Counted from the stretch's first letter, positions 11,367 to 21,056 are shown. The stretch: 64,000 nt of DNA from Streptomyces sp. NBC_00285 (GCF_036174265.1 NZ_CP108055.1:8246001-8310000), one strand, 5' to 3'. Numbers and translations: made by a program. Notes: generated by a model not told the origin, from the sequence alone.

Positions 11367-11918
11367 GTGACGTCGTCCTTCGAGTTCAACACGTACCCCG
11401 CGCGGTTGTCCGACGCGGAGCGCGACAAGGCGCTGAAGGTGCTCCGTGACGGCGCCGCCCTGGGCCGCCTCTCGCACGACACGTTCGTGCGGCGTATGGA
11501 ACTGGCCCTCATCGCGCGCCGGTCCGACGAACTCGTCGCGCTCACCGCCGACCTGCCCCAGGAGAGCCGGGTCTCCCGCCTGGTGTTCGGCACCGTCGAG
11601 GCCGTCTCCGGCTTCACCGTACGGCTGCGCAGGGCGTGGCAGGCCGAGCGCCTGCCCAAGCTGCTGCTGCCGCACCCCGGCAGCGGCCACGCGCTGCGCA
11701 TCGGCCGCGATCCGGCGAACGGCCTGCGGCTGACCCACGAGACGGTCTCCCGTGTCCACGCCGAACTCAGCCGGCAGGGCGGCATGTGGGTCCTGCGGGA
11801 TCTCGGTTCGACCAACGGCACCACGGTCAACGGACGGCGGGTCACCGGTTCCGCCGTCGTCCGCGAGGGCGATCAGGTCGGGTTCGGCCGGATGGCCTTC
11901 CGGCTCGCCGTCAACTGA
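11367..11918 (+). CDS. DUF1707 and FHA domain protein
   Basis: 183 residues. The N-terminal DUF1707 domain (about 8-65, RLSDAERDKALKVLRDG...LSHDTFVRRMELAL) is joined to a C-terminal FHA domain (about 100-180), which binds phosphothreonine. FHA signatures are present: IGRDPANGLRL, the conserved Ser/His in VSRVHAELS, and LRDLGSTNGTTVNG. The phosphothreonine-contacting Arg, Ser and Asn are all in place, so binding is likely. There is no membrane segment. It probably reads out Ser/Thr kinase signalling; partners are not visible here. GTG start without ribosome site. It is divergent from treZ. Following gene: an M14 peptidase 138 bp on. Confidence 0.9.
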   Translation: MTSSFEFNTYPARLSDAERDKALKVLRDGAALGRLSHDTFVRRMELALIARRSDELVALTADLPQESRVSRLVFGTVEAVSGFTVRLRRAWQAERLPKLLLPHPGSGHALRIGRDPANGLRLTHETVSRVHAELSRQGGMWVLRDLGSTNGTTVNGRRVTGSAVVREGDQVGFGRMAFRLAVN

Positions 11919-12056
11919 GCCCAACCTCACCTCTGGCCTGGGCTTTACGTGCCGTCGCGGTTCAAAACCCTTTCCCTCGCGCGGTGTTGACGTACCCCCC
12001 AAGTCGTGACTGACTGTGCGTACACCATGCACACCAGGTGAATCGACGGCACCATA

Positions 12057-13421
12057 TTGTGGAGGTGTGCCCTGCCGCCCCTCCTCCGCTACCCGACCGT
12101 CGACGAGCTGGGCGCACGGGCCGCAGCCCTCGTGGCCCGCCATCCCGCGGACGCCCGACTGCGCCGGGCAGGCACCTCCCGCGCGGGCAACCCCCTGTGG
12201 CTGCTCTCCGTCGGCCACGGCAGCCGCCAGGCACTCGTCGTCGCCGGACCGCACGCCAACGAGCCCGTGGGCGGCGGCACCGTCCTCAGACTGGCCGAGC
12301 GGGCCCTGGCCGACCCCCGGCTCACCGTCGGCGCGGACGCCACCTGGAACCTCCTGCTCTGCCTCGACCCCGACGGCCTGCGCCGCAACGAAGGCTGGCT
12401 GCGCGGCCCTTACTCCCTGGACCGTTACTTCCGGAACTTCTTCCGGCCGGGCTTCGGTGAACAGCCGGAATGGCTGCCCGACGGCGCGGAGGCCGCCGCC
12501 CTCCCGGAGACCCGCACCCTCCTCGCCCTCCAGGACGAGCTGCGGCCCTTCCTCCAGTGCTCCCTGCACGGCGTCGACGTCGGCGGCGGTTTCGTCGAGC
12601 TCACCCACGACCTGCCCGGCATCGCCCGCCGCGTCGCCCACACCGCGGCCCTGCTGCGCATCCCGCGCGAGCTCGGCCCGTACGACACCCTGTACTGGCC
12701 GTGCCTCGGTCCCGCCGTCTACCGGATCCCGCCGCCCCGCCGCGGCGACCTGGCCGCCGCCATCACCGAGGCCGCCGTCGAGTCGACCTGGTACCACCCG
12801 CACCGGTACGGCACCGTGACCGCCGTCGTCGAGGCGCCCATGTGGGGCGTGGCCGCCGTCGAGGACAGCAGTACGCCCGCCGACGCGGCCGCCGTGCTGC
12901 GCACCGTCAGCCACACGCTGCGCCGGGACGCGCGGATCCTGGAGGACGTCCTGGCGCGGATCCGCCCGTACGTCTCGGGTGCCCCGGACGCGGCGCGGCT
13001 GCTCGCCCCGGTCGAGGACTATTTACTGGTCGGCCCCGGACTCGCCGACGCGTGGGACCCCGACGTCGCCGACGGCGTCCGTCCGCTGCCGCCGCTCAGC
13101 ACCGGCCACCTGTCCGCCCTGCGCATCGCGGGGCGCCGCCTCGCCCTGCGCACGGCCGGGCTGCTGCACCAGCTCGTGACCCGCGCGGGCGCCGGCCCGG
13201 CGGGCGCGCTGCCGGAACTGGACCGGCTCATCGACGCCTGGTGCGACGACTACCGCGACGGGTGCGGGGCGCAGTGGATCCCGGTCCCGCGCCAGATCGA
13301 GTACCAGTCGCGGGTCGTGCTCGCCGCGTTCGAACTCGCCGCGCTGCACGCGCCCGCCCGCTCCCGTTCGGGTGAGTCCGGGTGGGGTTCCGAGGCCGCC
13401 GTGCCGATGCATCAGGAATGA
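12057..13421 (+). CDS. M14 family zinc carboxypeptidase-like protein (copy 1)
   Basis: About 454 residues. The N-terminal part is an M14 carboxypeptidase domain. Zinc ligands are HANE (His66, Glu69) and the later His171 in CSLHG; the catalytic Glu259 is in TAVVEAPMWG. The C-terminal 150 residues are family-specific. No signal peptide is obvious, so cytoplasmic action is possible. The start is uncertain: the frame begins at TTG 12057, but a GGAGG site at 12061-12065 better suits an unusual CTG at 12072. No ATG or GTG lies in frame near the conserved LLRYPT start. Its stop overlaps the ATG of the SSI-like inhibitor gene by 4 bases, implying coupled translation. A paralogue lies convergently at 13874-15151. 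Confidence 0.88.
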   Translation: MWRCALPPLLRYPTVDELGARAAALVARHPADARLRRAGTSRAGNPLWLLSVGHGSRQALVVAGPHANEPVGGGTVLRLAERALADPRLTVGADATWNLLLCLDPDGLRRNEGWLRGPYSLDRYFRNFFRPGFGEQPEWLPDGAEAAALPETRTLLALQDELRPFLQCSLHGVDVGGGFVELTHDLPGIARRVAHTAALLRIPRELGPYDTLYWPCLGPAVYRIPPPRRGDLAAAITEAAVESTWYHPHRYGTVTAVVEAPMWGVAAVEDSSTPADAAAVLRTVSHTLRRDARILEDVLARIRPYVSGAPDAARLLAPVEDYLLVGPGLADAWDPDVADGVRPLPPLSTGHLSALRIAGRRLALRTAGLLHQLVTRAGAGPAGALPELDRLIDAWCDDYRDGCGAQWIPVPRQIEYQSRVVLAAFELAALHAPARSRSGESGWGSEAAVPMHQE

Positions 13422-13846
13422 CGTACACGATCACAGCCACAGCAGTACGACGAGCCGCCCGCGCGGGTCTCACGGCGGCGGCCGCCCTGCTGCTCACCGC
13501 GGCGGCCCCCGCGTCGGCCGGAGCCGCGGCCGCCGGGGGCGACTACCTCTACCTCATGGTCACCAAGGGTGACGGCCGCTCCAGCGACACCCGCGGCACC
13601 CTCCTGCTGTGCGACCCGCCCCAGGGACACGGCCGCGCCGCCGAGGCCTGCGCCCAGCTCGACGCCGTCGGCGGCTCCGTCGACGCCCTTGCGCCCGCCG
13701 ACGTCCTCTGCCCCATGCTCTACGCGCCCGTGACCGCCCAGGCGCGCGGGCAGTGGAACGGCCGGCCGGTCGAGTACCGGCAGACCTTCTCCAACGGATG
13801 CGTGATGGGGGCCCGGACCGGGGCGGTCTTCGCGCTGGACGGCTGA
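13418..13846 (+). CDS. Subtilisin inhibitor-like (SSI family) secreted protein
   Basis: 142 residues with a signal peptide (Arg-Arg near residues 11-12, hydrophobic core, Ala-rich cleavage region about 30-39). The mature part has the SSI pattern with four cysteines (65, 78, 98, 128), expected to form two disulfides. The reactive-site loop reads CPMLYAPV; by alignment with SSI (CPMVYDPV) the P1 residue is Met100, predicting inhibition of subtilisin- or chymotrypsin-like proteases. The ATG overlaps the stop of the M14 carboxypeptidase gene (ATGA at 13418-13421), so an extracellular inhibitor is translationally coupled to a peptidase. It ends 27 bp from the stop of the convergent second M14 gene. 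Confidence 0.93.
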   Translation: MTYTITATAVRRAARAGLTAAAALLLTAAAPASAGAAAAGGDYLYLMVTKGDGRSSDTRGTLLLCDPPQGHGRAAEACAQLDAVGGSVDALAPADVLCPMLYAPVTAQARGQWNGRPVEYRQTFSNGCVMGARTGAVFALDG

Positions 13847-13873
13847 CGCCCGCGCGAGTGGAGCGGCGTCGGC

Positions 13874-15151
13874 TCAGCCGGCCCGATCGCGCGCGTGCAG
13901 CGCCACCGCCACGACCGTGCGGGCCTGGTGCTCGATCTGGTGCTCCAACGGCACCCAGCGGGCCTGGAAGCGTTCCGCGAAGGCGTCGCTCCACACCCGG
14001 ACAAGCCCTTCCAGACGCGGCGCGGCACGGTCGTCGGTCTCCCGCAGGACCCGCAGCAGCATGGCCGCCGCCCGCAGCGGCAGCCGGCGGGCGAACGCGT
14101 CCACGCTGCCGATGTACGCCTTCGTGTCGTCGGCAGGGCGCGTGCGGATCCAGTCCGCGGCCAGCCCCGGCACCAGCTCCAGGCTCCATGTGGCGGCCCG
14201 CAGAAGCGGCCCCTCGACACCCTCCAGGCGGGGCAGCGCGTCCGCCAGCACCCGGTCCACCGCCCGTGAGTCCTGCAGCAGGCGGCCGGCCAGCCGCCGC
14301 ATCGCCGCCGCCGGCGCCGGATGCGGCGCCGGGTCGTCCACCAGGTCGCTCGCCCACATCGGCACCTCGACGACCGCGGTGAGACCGCCGTAGCGATGCG
14401 CGTGGTACCAGGTGCTGAGGCGTGCGTCGTCCGGCATGCTCGGGTACGCCGCCCCCGCGCCCGGCGCCGGCATCACATGCACCCCGGGCCCGGACGCGGG
14501 CCAGCCCGCCGCGTCCGAGGCGCCGGTCTCCACCGGAATGTGCAGCTCCGCCGCGGACTTGGCGAACGGCTCGGCGAGCCCGGGGACGTCCTTCGTCAGC
14601 TGTACCCAACTGCCGCCCAGATCGGTGCCGTGCAGGGTCACCTGGAGGTAGGGCCGCAGTGCGTCGATCACCCCGGTCAGGGTGCGGGTCTCGGGCGGCA
14701 GCCGGTCGGGCGGCAGCATCGACGGCGCCCACTCCGGCTGCTCCTCGCCGGCCGGCCGGAAGAAACCCAGGTGGTAGTCGAACAGACTGCGCGGCGCCGG
14801 GGTGACATGGAGACTCGCGCCGTCGGGATCCGCGCACAGCAGGAAGTGCCAGGACGTGTCCGACCTCAACGCCCGCTCGGCCAGCACCCGTTCGGCCACC
14901 GCCAGCGCCGCGGGGCCGCCGGCCGGTTCGTTGGAGTGGGCGCCCGCGACCACCAGGACGGCCCGGCGCGCATCGCCGACCGACAGCAGATGGAGCGGCC
15001 TGCCGGCGCGCGAGACGCCGACCTGCCTCAGGCGGCAGACGCCTGGCCGCAGTGCGGCCAGAGCCCTCGCGGACGCGACAAGTTGGGACACCGTGGGGTA
15101 GCGCAGCTCCGGCAGGAGACTCACCCCCGACACGTCCGCCCGGCTTCGCAT
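13874..15151 (-). CDS. M14 family zinc carboxypeptidase-like protein (copy 2)
   Basis: About 425 residues, homologous along its length to the 12057-13421 protein. Shared blocks are LRYPTV near the start, GAHSNEPAGG (zinc His and Glu), TLHGTDLGG (third ligand), TAVVEVPMWA (catalytic Glu) and the tail RWVPLEHQIEHQARTVVA. The active site therefore looks complete. The start is uncertain: ATG 15151 is given, with GTG 15124 (better aligned to copy 1) and GTG 15166 possible. The gene faces the M14-SSI pair and ends 27 bp from the inhibitor stop, so the two peptidases flank the inhibitor as a convergent cassette. No signal peptide is evident. Confidence 0.87.
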   Translation of the reverse strand: MRSRADVSGVSLLPELRYPTVSQLVASARALAALRPGVCRLRQVGVSRAGRPLHLLSVGDARRAVLVVAGAHSNEPAGGPAALAVAERVLAERALRSDTSWHFLLCADPDGASLHVTPAPRSLFDYHLGFFRPAGEEQPEWAPSMLPPDRLPPETRTLTGVIDALRPYLQVTLHGTDLGGSWVQLTKDVPGLAEPFAKSAAELHIPVETGASDAAGWPASGPGVHVMPAPGAGAAYPSMPDDARLSTWYHAHRYGGLTAVVEVPMWASDLVDDPAPHPAPAAAMRRLAGRLLQDSRAVDRVLADALPRLEGVEGPLLRAATWSLELVPGLAADWIRTRPADDTKAYIGSVDAFARRLPLRAAAMLLRVLRETDDRAAPRLEGLVRVWSDAFAERFQARWVPLEHQIEHQARTVVAVALHARDRAG

Positions 15152-15489
15152 TCCGCAGTACGCCACGGTCCGGTGGACGTGTCAAGGACGCTGTGGGGGA
15201 GGCTCCAGGGGGCGCCCAGGGGCATTTACCGTCAGCCGGTAGGACGGTAGGTGCCAGCAGGGTGGTCCGTGCCGGCGCGCCCGCGACAGCGGACCGCCGC
15301 GGACCGTCGCCGCAGGCCCTTCCGGTGTCACGAACACCTCGCGCACCGTCCGCCGGATACCTGTACCGACCCCGCGGGCCCCGGCGCGGGCAACGCGTCG
15401 TCGCGCGTCACCGCACGCCGGCCGTCCGGCACGGGCCCCGGGAGCGTGTGCGGGCGTGAGCCGGTCGTGAGGACGACGCCGCGGACCGT
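15152..15489. other. Intergenic region between treY and the M14 gene
   Basis: About 340 bp, after the stop of treY and before the start of the minus-strand M14 gene. It contains an inverted repeat at 15227-15249 (TACCGTC paired with GACGGTA around a 9-base loop), which may be a regulatory site or terminator. No convincing gene; readings in all frames are typical high-GC shadows. Confidence 0.45.
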
Positions 15490-17850
15490 TCAGTCCGCGG
15501 TGTCGCCGGCCCGCTCCAGCAGCGCCACCGGCAGCTCCCCGAAAAGCTCCTCCACGCGCGCGTGCCCGGAGAACTCCCGCCCCGGGGTCAGCACATCGGC
15601 CCACACACCGGGCGGCAGCGGCAGCACCGTGTCCCGCCAGCCGCCCGCCTGCGTCAGCCGCAGCGACAGCCTGGTCACCGCGGTGACCACCTCCCCGGAG
15701 CGGGTGAACGCCGCGCAGTGCGCCGCGGCGGAGCCCTCCGCGGCCAGCGGAGCGTATGCCGCCCCGTCCCCGAACACCTCCGGCCGACGCCGGCGCAGCC
15801 GGAGCGCGGCGGCCGTCAGCGCGCCCTTGTCGCCCGGGTCCCGCGGCGGGAACCGAACGGGCCGCCGGTTGTCCGGGTCCACCAGCGCCAGGTACTCGGC
15901 CTCCGTGCCCTGGTACACGTCCGGCACCCCCGGCATCGTCAGCTGCACCAGGGCCGCGCCCAGCACGTTCGCCCGGATGTGCGGCTCCAGCCGGCTCCGC
16001 AGACCGGTCACCAGCTCGCCCTGCGGCCCGCACGGCCCGGCCGCGACGAAGGCCTTCACCGTCTCCTCGTAGGCGGGCTCCTGCTCCGTCCAGCTCGTGT
16101 ACAGACCCGCCTCGCGCACATGCTTCAGCAGCGCCTCCCACACCCGCTCAGGAGCCGCCGGTCCGAGCCCGAACACCGTCTGCCAGGCCGCCCACGCCAG
16201 CTGCGGGTCCGGCACCCCCGCACCGGTGCGGGTCACCTCGGCCAGCGTGTCCGCCCACCACTGCGGACATTCGGTGAGCACGGCCAGGGCCGCTCGTACG
16301 TCGGCACTGCGCTTGGTGTCGTGCGTCGACACCGCGGTTCCCGTGAGCGGCCAGTCGCGCTGCACGCGCGCGCAGTAGGCGTGGAACTCCTCGGGCGGGA
16401 CGGCCGGACGCCCGGGGTTCCCGCCCACCTCGGTCGCCGACAGCAGCGGCACATACCGGTAGAACGCCGTGTCCTCCACGGACTTGGCCCGCAGCGCCGA
16501 CGACGTCTGCGCGAACCGTGTCCGGAACTCCACATGGTCCGGCCCGTCACCGGCCCGCCCCAGCACCAGGTCCCGTACGACGTCGACGGCACCCGCCTCC
16601 TCGGGCACCGCGAACGCCTGCCGGGCCTCGGCCGCGGCCTCCTCGGTGACGACGGCGGCGGCGTCCGAGGAGCCGTAGGGACGGTAGACCTCCATCCGCA
16701 CCAGGAGTTCCTGGAGCGCGGTGCGCAGCGCCCAGGGTGCGCGGTCGCGCAGCGCGGGCTCCGGGGACGTGGCACACACGCGTGCCGCCACCCGGGTCAG
16801 CCGGTCGGTCTCGGCGGCCAGTTCGTGCGTGATCACCTTGTACGCCGCCCGCCGTACCGTGGCGGCCCAGTCGCCGCCGCGGTCCGTCTGCGGGGCCGCG
16901 AACCGCCGGTACTGGCCGAGGAGTTCCCCGGCCCCCGCAGGGTCTGTGAAGAGGCCGTCGACGTGCCTCAGGGCGTCGTAGCCGGTTGTGCCCGCCACCG
17001 GCCAGGAGGCGGGCAGTTGTTCCCCGTCCGCCAGGATCTTCTCCACGACGGTCCAGCGTCCGCCGGTCGCCTCGTGCAGCCGCCTGAGGTAGGTGTCGGG
17101 GTCGGCGAGACCGTCGGGGTGGTCGATCCGTAGCCCGTCGACCACGCCCTCGTGCAGCAGCTGGAGGATCTTGGCGTGGGTGGCCTCGAACACCTCCGGG
17201 TCCTCGACCCGCACCCCGATCAGCTCCGAGATGCTGAAGAAACGCCGGTAGTTGAGTTCCGTACGGGCCAGCCGCCACCACACGGGGCGGTACCACTGGG
17301 CGTCCAGGAGCTGCGGCAGCGGCAGCTCCTCGGTGCCCTCGCGGAGCGGGAACGCATGGTCGTAGTAGCGCAGCACCTCGCCGTCCACCGTGAGGTTGCC
17401 GAGCTCAGCGCCGACCGGGTTGCCCAGGACGGGCAGCAGCACCTGCCCGTCCTGCGTCTCCCAGTCGATGTCGAACCAGCGCGCGTACGGCGACTTCGGG
17501 CCCTCCCGCAGCACTTCCCACAGGGCACGGTTGTGGCGCGGGGACATCGCCATGTGGTTCGGCACGATGTCCACCACCAGGCCGAGCCCGTGCTCCCGCG
17601 CGGTGCGCGACAGGGCCCGCAGGCCCTCCTCGCCGCCCAGTTCGTCACGCACGCGCGCGTGGTCCACCACGTCGTAGCCGTGCGTCGAACCGGGCACGGA
17701 CTCAAGGACGGGGGACAGGTGCAGGTGCGAGACGCCGAGCGAGGCCAGGTACGGCACGGTCGCCGCCGCGGCCGCGAAAGGAAACTCGGGCTGCAGCTGG
17801 AGCCGGTACGTGGCCGTCGGCACCGCCGGGTCGGATCGCTCAGGTGTCAT
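15490..17850 (-). CDS. treY: Malto-oligosyltrehalose synthase
   Basis: GH13 family enzyme that rearranges the reducing-end alpha-1,4 bond of maltodextrins to alpha-1,1, giving maltooligosyltrehalose for TreZ. 786 residues, normal for the family. Hallmarks are TYRLQLQPEFPF near the N-terminus, LSPVLESVPGSTHGYDVVDH, VDIVPNHMAM, GLRIDHPDGLADP with the nucleophile Asp, and the C-terminal MPGVPDVYQGTE. The ATG at 17850 has a GGAG site just upstream. It lies 60 bp downstream of treX on the same strand, so the two are very likely one operon. The enzyme is cytoplasmic. Confidence 0.97.
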   Translation of the reverse strand: MTPERSDPAVPTATYRLQLQPEFPFAAAAATVPYLASLGVSHLHLSPVLESVPGSTHGYDVVDHARVRDELGGEEGLRALSRTAREHGLGLVVDIVPNHMAMSPRHNRALWEVLREGPKSPYARWFDIDWETQDGQVLLPVLGNPVGAELGNLTVDGEVLRYYDHAFPLREGTEELPLPQLLDAQWYRPVWWRLARTELNYRRFFSISELIGVRVEDPEVFEATHAKILQLLHEGVVDGLRIDHPDGLADPDTYLRRLHEATGGRWTVVEKILADGEQLPASWPVAGTTGYDALRHVDGLFTDPAGAGELLGQYRRFAAPQTDRGGDWAATVRRAAYKVITHELAAETDRLTRVAARVCATSPEPALRDRAPWALRTALQELLVRMEVYRPYGSSDAAAVVTEEAAAEARQAFAVPEEAGAVDVVRDLVLGRAGDGPDHVEFRTRFAQTSSALRAKSVEDTAFYRYVPLLSATEVGGNPGRPAVPPEEFHAYCARVQRDWPLTGTAVSTHDTKRSADVRAALAVLTECPQWWADTLAEVTRTGAGVPDPQLAWAAWQTVFGLGPAAPERVWEALLKHVREAGLYTSWTEQEPAYEETVKAFVAAGPCGPQGELVTGLRSRLEPHIRANVLGAALVQLTMPGVPDVYQGTEAEYLALVDPDNRRPVRFPPRDPGDKGALTAAALRLRRRRPEVFGDGAAYAPLAAEGSAAAHCAAFTRSGEVVTAVTRLSLRLTQAGGWRDTVLPLPPGVWADVLTPGREFSGHARVEELFGELPVALLERAGDTAD

Positions 17851-17910
17851 GGAGTTCTCCGTACCCGCCCTGCCGCCTTTCGTGTCATCGCGTGTTCCAT
17901 GTGTGCCCTC

Positions 17911-20040
17911 CTAGACAGGCCGTTGCAGCACGGTCAGGCTGCGGTCCACCAGGGTCAGCCGGTCCCCGGCGTCCACCTTCGCCCCGGTGCCCGGCGGTAC
18001 CCCGTCCGGGCGGGCCGTGTCGACCACGACCTGCCACTGCCGGCCGTGGTCGACCGGCACGACGAAGTCCAGCGTCTTCGGCGATGCGTTGAACATCAGC
18101 AGGAACGAGTCGTCGGTGATCCGCTCCCCGCGGGGGCCGGGCTCGGAGATCGCGTTGCCGTTGAGGAAGGCCGTCAGCGCCGAGGCCTGGGCCCGGTCCC
18201 AGTCCCGCTGTGTCATCTCCTCGCCCTCGGGGGTGAACCAGGCGATGTCCGACAGATCGTCGTGGGTGCCCTCCACGGGCCGCCCGTGGAAGAACCGCCG
18301 GCGCCGGAAGACCGGGTGGTCCTTGCGCAGCCACACCATCGCTCGCGTGAAGTCCAGCAGCTCCGCTCCGAGCCCGGCCCCCTCCTCGGCGCCCTCGGGC
18401 CAGTGCACCCAGGCCAGCTCGCTGTCCTGGCAGTAGGCGTTGTTGTTGCCGTGCTGCGTGCGCGCGACCTCGTCGCCGTGGCTGATCATCGGCACGCCCT
18501 GGGACAGCATCAGCGTGGCCACGAAGTTGCGCATCTGGCGGGCGCGCAGCTCCAGCACGGCGGGGTCGTCGGTGTCGCCCTCGACCCCGCAGTTCCAGGA
18601 CCTGTTGTGGCTCTCCCCGTCGCGGTTGTCCTCACCGTTGTCCTGGTTGCGCTTGTCGTTGTAGGAGACCAGGTCGTGCAGGGTGAAACCGTCGTGGCAG
18701 GTCACGAAGTTGATCGAGGCGAGCGGGCGCCGCCCGTCGTCCTGGTACAGATCGGACGAACCGGTCAGCCGGGACGCGAACTCGGCGAGCGCCCGGGGCT
18801 CGCCCCGCCACAGGTCCCGCACGGTGTCGCGGTACATGCCGTTCCACTCGGTCCACAGCGGCGGGAAGTTGCCCACCTGGTAGCCGCCCTCGCCCACGTC
18901 CCACGGCTCGGCGATCAGTTTCACCTGGGAGACCACCGGGTCCTGCTGCACCAGGTCGAAGAACGACGACAGCCGGTCCACCTCGTGGAACTGCCGGGCC
19001 AGCGTGGCCGCCAGGTCGAAGCGGAAGCCGTCGACGTGCATCTCGGTGACCCAGTACCGCAGCGAGTCCATGATCAGCTGCAGGACGTGCGGGGACCGCA
19101 TGAGCAGGGAGTTCCCGGTGCCCGTGGTGTCCATGTAGTACTGCTGGTCGTCGGTCAGGCGGTAGTACTGCGGGTTGTCGAGGCCCTTGAAGGACAGCGT
19201 GGGCCCCAGGTGGTTGCCCTCGGCGGTGTGGTTGTAGACGACGTCCAGGATGACCTCGATACCGGCCTCGTGCAGCGCCCTGACCGCCGACTTGAACTCC
19301 AGGACCTGCTGGCCGCGGTCGCCCCAGGAGGCGTACGCGTTGTGCGGGGCGAAGAAGCCGATGGTGTTGTAGCCCCAGTAGTTGTTCAGGCCCATGTCGA
19401 CCAGGCGGTGGTCGTTCACGAACTGGTGGACGGGCATCAGCTCCAGCGTGGTGACGCCGAGCTCCACCAGGTGGTCGATGATCGCCGGATGCGCGAGGGC
19501 GGCGTAGGTACCGCGCAGCTCCTCCGGCAGCTCCGGGTGCTGCATGGTGAGGCCCTTGACGTGGGCCTCGTAGATCACCGTCTCGTGGTAGCCGATCCGG
19601 GGCCGCCGGTCGTCGCCCCAGTCGAAGTACGGGTTGACCACGACCGACGTCATCATGTGCGGCGCCGAGTCCAGGTCGTTGCGCTTGTCGGGCTCGTCGA
19701 AGTGGTAGCCGTACACCTCCTCGCCCCAGCGGATGGAACCGCTGATCGCGCGCGCGTACGGGTCGAGCAGCAGCTTCGCGGAGTTGCAGCGCTGACCCCG
19801 CTCGGGTGCGTACGGGCCGTGCACGCGGAAGCCGTAGCGCTGTCCGGGCATCACGCCGGGCAGGTACGCGTGCCGGACGAACGCGTCGCTCTCGCGCAGT
19901 TCCACCGCCGTTTCCGAGCCGTCGTCGTGCAGCAGACACAGCTCTACTCGGTCCGCGGTCTCCGAGAAGACCGCGAAGTTGGTGCCGGCGCCGTCGTACG
20001 TGGCACCGAGTGGATATGCCTCTCCAGGCCAGACCTGCAT
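17911..20040 (-). CDS. treX: Glycogen debranching enzyme (isoamylase type)
   Basis: GH13 isoamylase-type enzyme of 709 residues that cuts alpha-1,6 branches to give linear maltodextrins for TreY; the homologous gene is also called glgX. The N-terminal CBM48 region begins [18 protein letters not shown]. Catalytic signatures are [24 protein letters not shown] (nucleophile Asp), [17 protein letters not shown] (acid/base Glu) and [15 protein letters not shown]. It is the first gene of the treX-treY operon, with its promoter in the divergent region 20041-20234. treZ lies apart at 9448-11193. Confidence 0.96.
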   Translation of the reverse strand: MQVWPGEAYPLGATYDGAGTNFAVFSETADRVELCLLHDDGSETAVELRESDAFVRHAYLPGVMPGQRYGFRVHGPYAPERGQRCNSAKLLLDPYARAISGSIRWGEEVYGYHFDEPDKRNDLDSAPHMMTSVVVNPYFDWGDDRRPRIGYHETVIYEAHVKGLTMQHPELPEELRGTYAALAHPAIIDHLVELGVTTLELMPVHQFVNDHRLVDMGLNNYWGYNTIGFFAPHNAYASWGDRGQQVLEFKSAVRALHEAGIEVILDVVYNHTAEGNHLGPTLSFKGLDNPQYYRLTDDQQYYMDTTGTGNSLLMRSPHVLQLIMDSLRYWVTEMHVDGFRFDLAATLARQFHEVDRLSSFFDLVQQDPVVSQVKLIAEPWDVGEGGYQVGNFPPLWTEWNGMYRDTVRDLWRGEPRALAEFASRLTGSSDLYQDDGRRPLASINFVTCHDGFTLHDLVSYNDKRNQDNGEDNRDGESHNRSWNCGVEGDTDDPAVLELRARQMRNFVATLMLSQGVPMISHGDEVARTQHGNNNAYCQDSELAWVHWPEGAEEGAGLGAELLDFTRAMVWLRKDHPVFRRRRFFHGRPVEGTHDDLSDIAWFTPEGEEMTQRDWDRAQASALTAFLNGNAISEPGPRGERITDDSFLLMFNASPKTLDFVVPVDHGRQWQVVVDTARPDGVPPGTGAKVDAGDRLTLVDRSLTVLQRPV

Positions 20041-20234
20041 GAACCGACTCTTTCAGGTGTCCCGCGCCGCGTGGGGCGCCTTGGCTCCGAGTGTCCACGA
20101 AAGTGAGGGAACCACCTATGACTTACGTCCCTCTTACCCATTGACCAGAGCACAGGACGATCACAGGATCGCTCTGTGCCGAAACATCGGGGCAGACACG
20201 TACTCCCGGGACAGGCCGGGGAGTGGGGGAAGAT
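20041..20234. promoter_or_regulatory. Divergent promoter region treX / secreted protein
   Basis: 194 bp between the treX start (minus) and the GTG at 20235 (plus), which must contain both promoters. The plus-strand gene has a GGGGGAAG ribosome site at about 20225-20232. I cannot assign -35/-10 elements with confidence. Confidence 0.5.
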
Positions 20235-21056
20235 GTGCGCAAGATAGTGCACCGCCACCTCGGGAAGGTGGTGGCGGGTGCGGCGATCGCGGTCACCGGG
20301 ACCGCCGTGATGATCGGGATCACCCTGCCGGGCACGGCGGGGGCCGACGACACCGGCGGCGGCAAGGCTGCGGCGGCGGGACAGTCCGCGGCGCAGGGGG
20401 GACAGGGCGCGGACGGGGCCGTCGCGCCGGGGGTCGTCGAATCGGCGCCGGCCGCCGAGGGCGAGAAGGGCAAGGGCCGCGACCCGCTCACGGACGACGA
20501 GATCCAGCGGGTCGAGCAGATCGCCGTGAACCGGCAGATGTTCAACGCCAGTGAGGACGTCGAGGGCGAGCGCGGCCCCGAGCGGCTCACCGTCGACCTC
20601 GCCGACCCCAAGGTCGACGAACTGGACGACCCGAACGCGCCCCGGCGCGCGGACGTGACGTTCTACGACTACCGGGACGACACCCTCGTCACCCGGACCG
20701 TCGACCTCGACAGCGGAAAGGTCGTCGCGACCGGCACCCAGCACGGCGTTCAGCCGCCGCTGAGCGGCGCCGAGTACGCGGAGGCGGCGAGCCTTCTGAT
20801 CGCCGACCCGCTGGGCGCGGACCTGAAGTCCGACTACAAGGACGCCACCAGCAAGGAACTCGCCTCCCCCGACCAGCTGTTGCTCACCGGCGCGGTGTAC
20901 CGGGCGGTCCCGGGCGGCCAGCCGGCCGTCCTCGACAAGTGCGGCGAGCACCGCTGCGTGCGGCTGTTCCCGAAGGTGAAGAACGGCCCCTGGATCGACG
21001 CCAGGGCCTTCGTGATCGACCTGAGCGCCCGCAAGGTCGCCAAGCTCGGCAGCTGA
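20235..21056 (+). CDS. Secreted protein resembling a copper amine oxidase N-terminal domain
   Basis: 273 residues. GTG at 20235 with a GGGGGAAG site upstream. It begins with a cleavable export signal (MRKIVHRHLGKVVAGAAIAV, hydrophobic core to about residue 30, then AGADD). A Gly/Gln/Ala-rich linker follows, then a domain (about 90-270). Its stretch DVTFYDYRDDTLVTRTVDLDSGKVV with QPPLSGAEYAEAASLL resembles the small N2/N3 domains that precede the catalytic domain in copper amine oxidases. Fifty-nine bases downstream is a protein carrying the catalytic-domain signatures. My inference is that the two form one amine oxidase made as separate chains. The homology of this half is less certain than that of the second. 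Confidence 0.65.
   Translation: MRKIVHRHLGKVVAGAAIAVTGTAVMIGITLPGTAGADDTGGGKAAAAGQSAAQGGQGADGAVAPGVVESAPAAEGEKGKGRDPLTDDEIQRVEQIAVNRQMFNASEDVEGERGPERLTVDLADPKVDELDDPNAPRRADVTFYDYRDDTLVTRTVDLDSGKVVATGTQHGVQPPLSGAEYAEAASLLIADPLGADLKSDYKDATSKELASPDQLLLTGAVYRAVPGGQPAVLDKCGEHRCVRLFPKVKNGPWIDARAFVIDLSARKVAKLGS

Noticed and set aside
17152..20106. 984-codon plus-strand frame opposite treY/treX
   Set aside because: Shadow frame; the minus strand carries two clear enzymes with conserved active sites.
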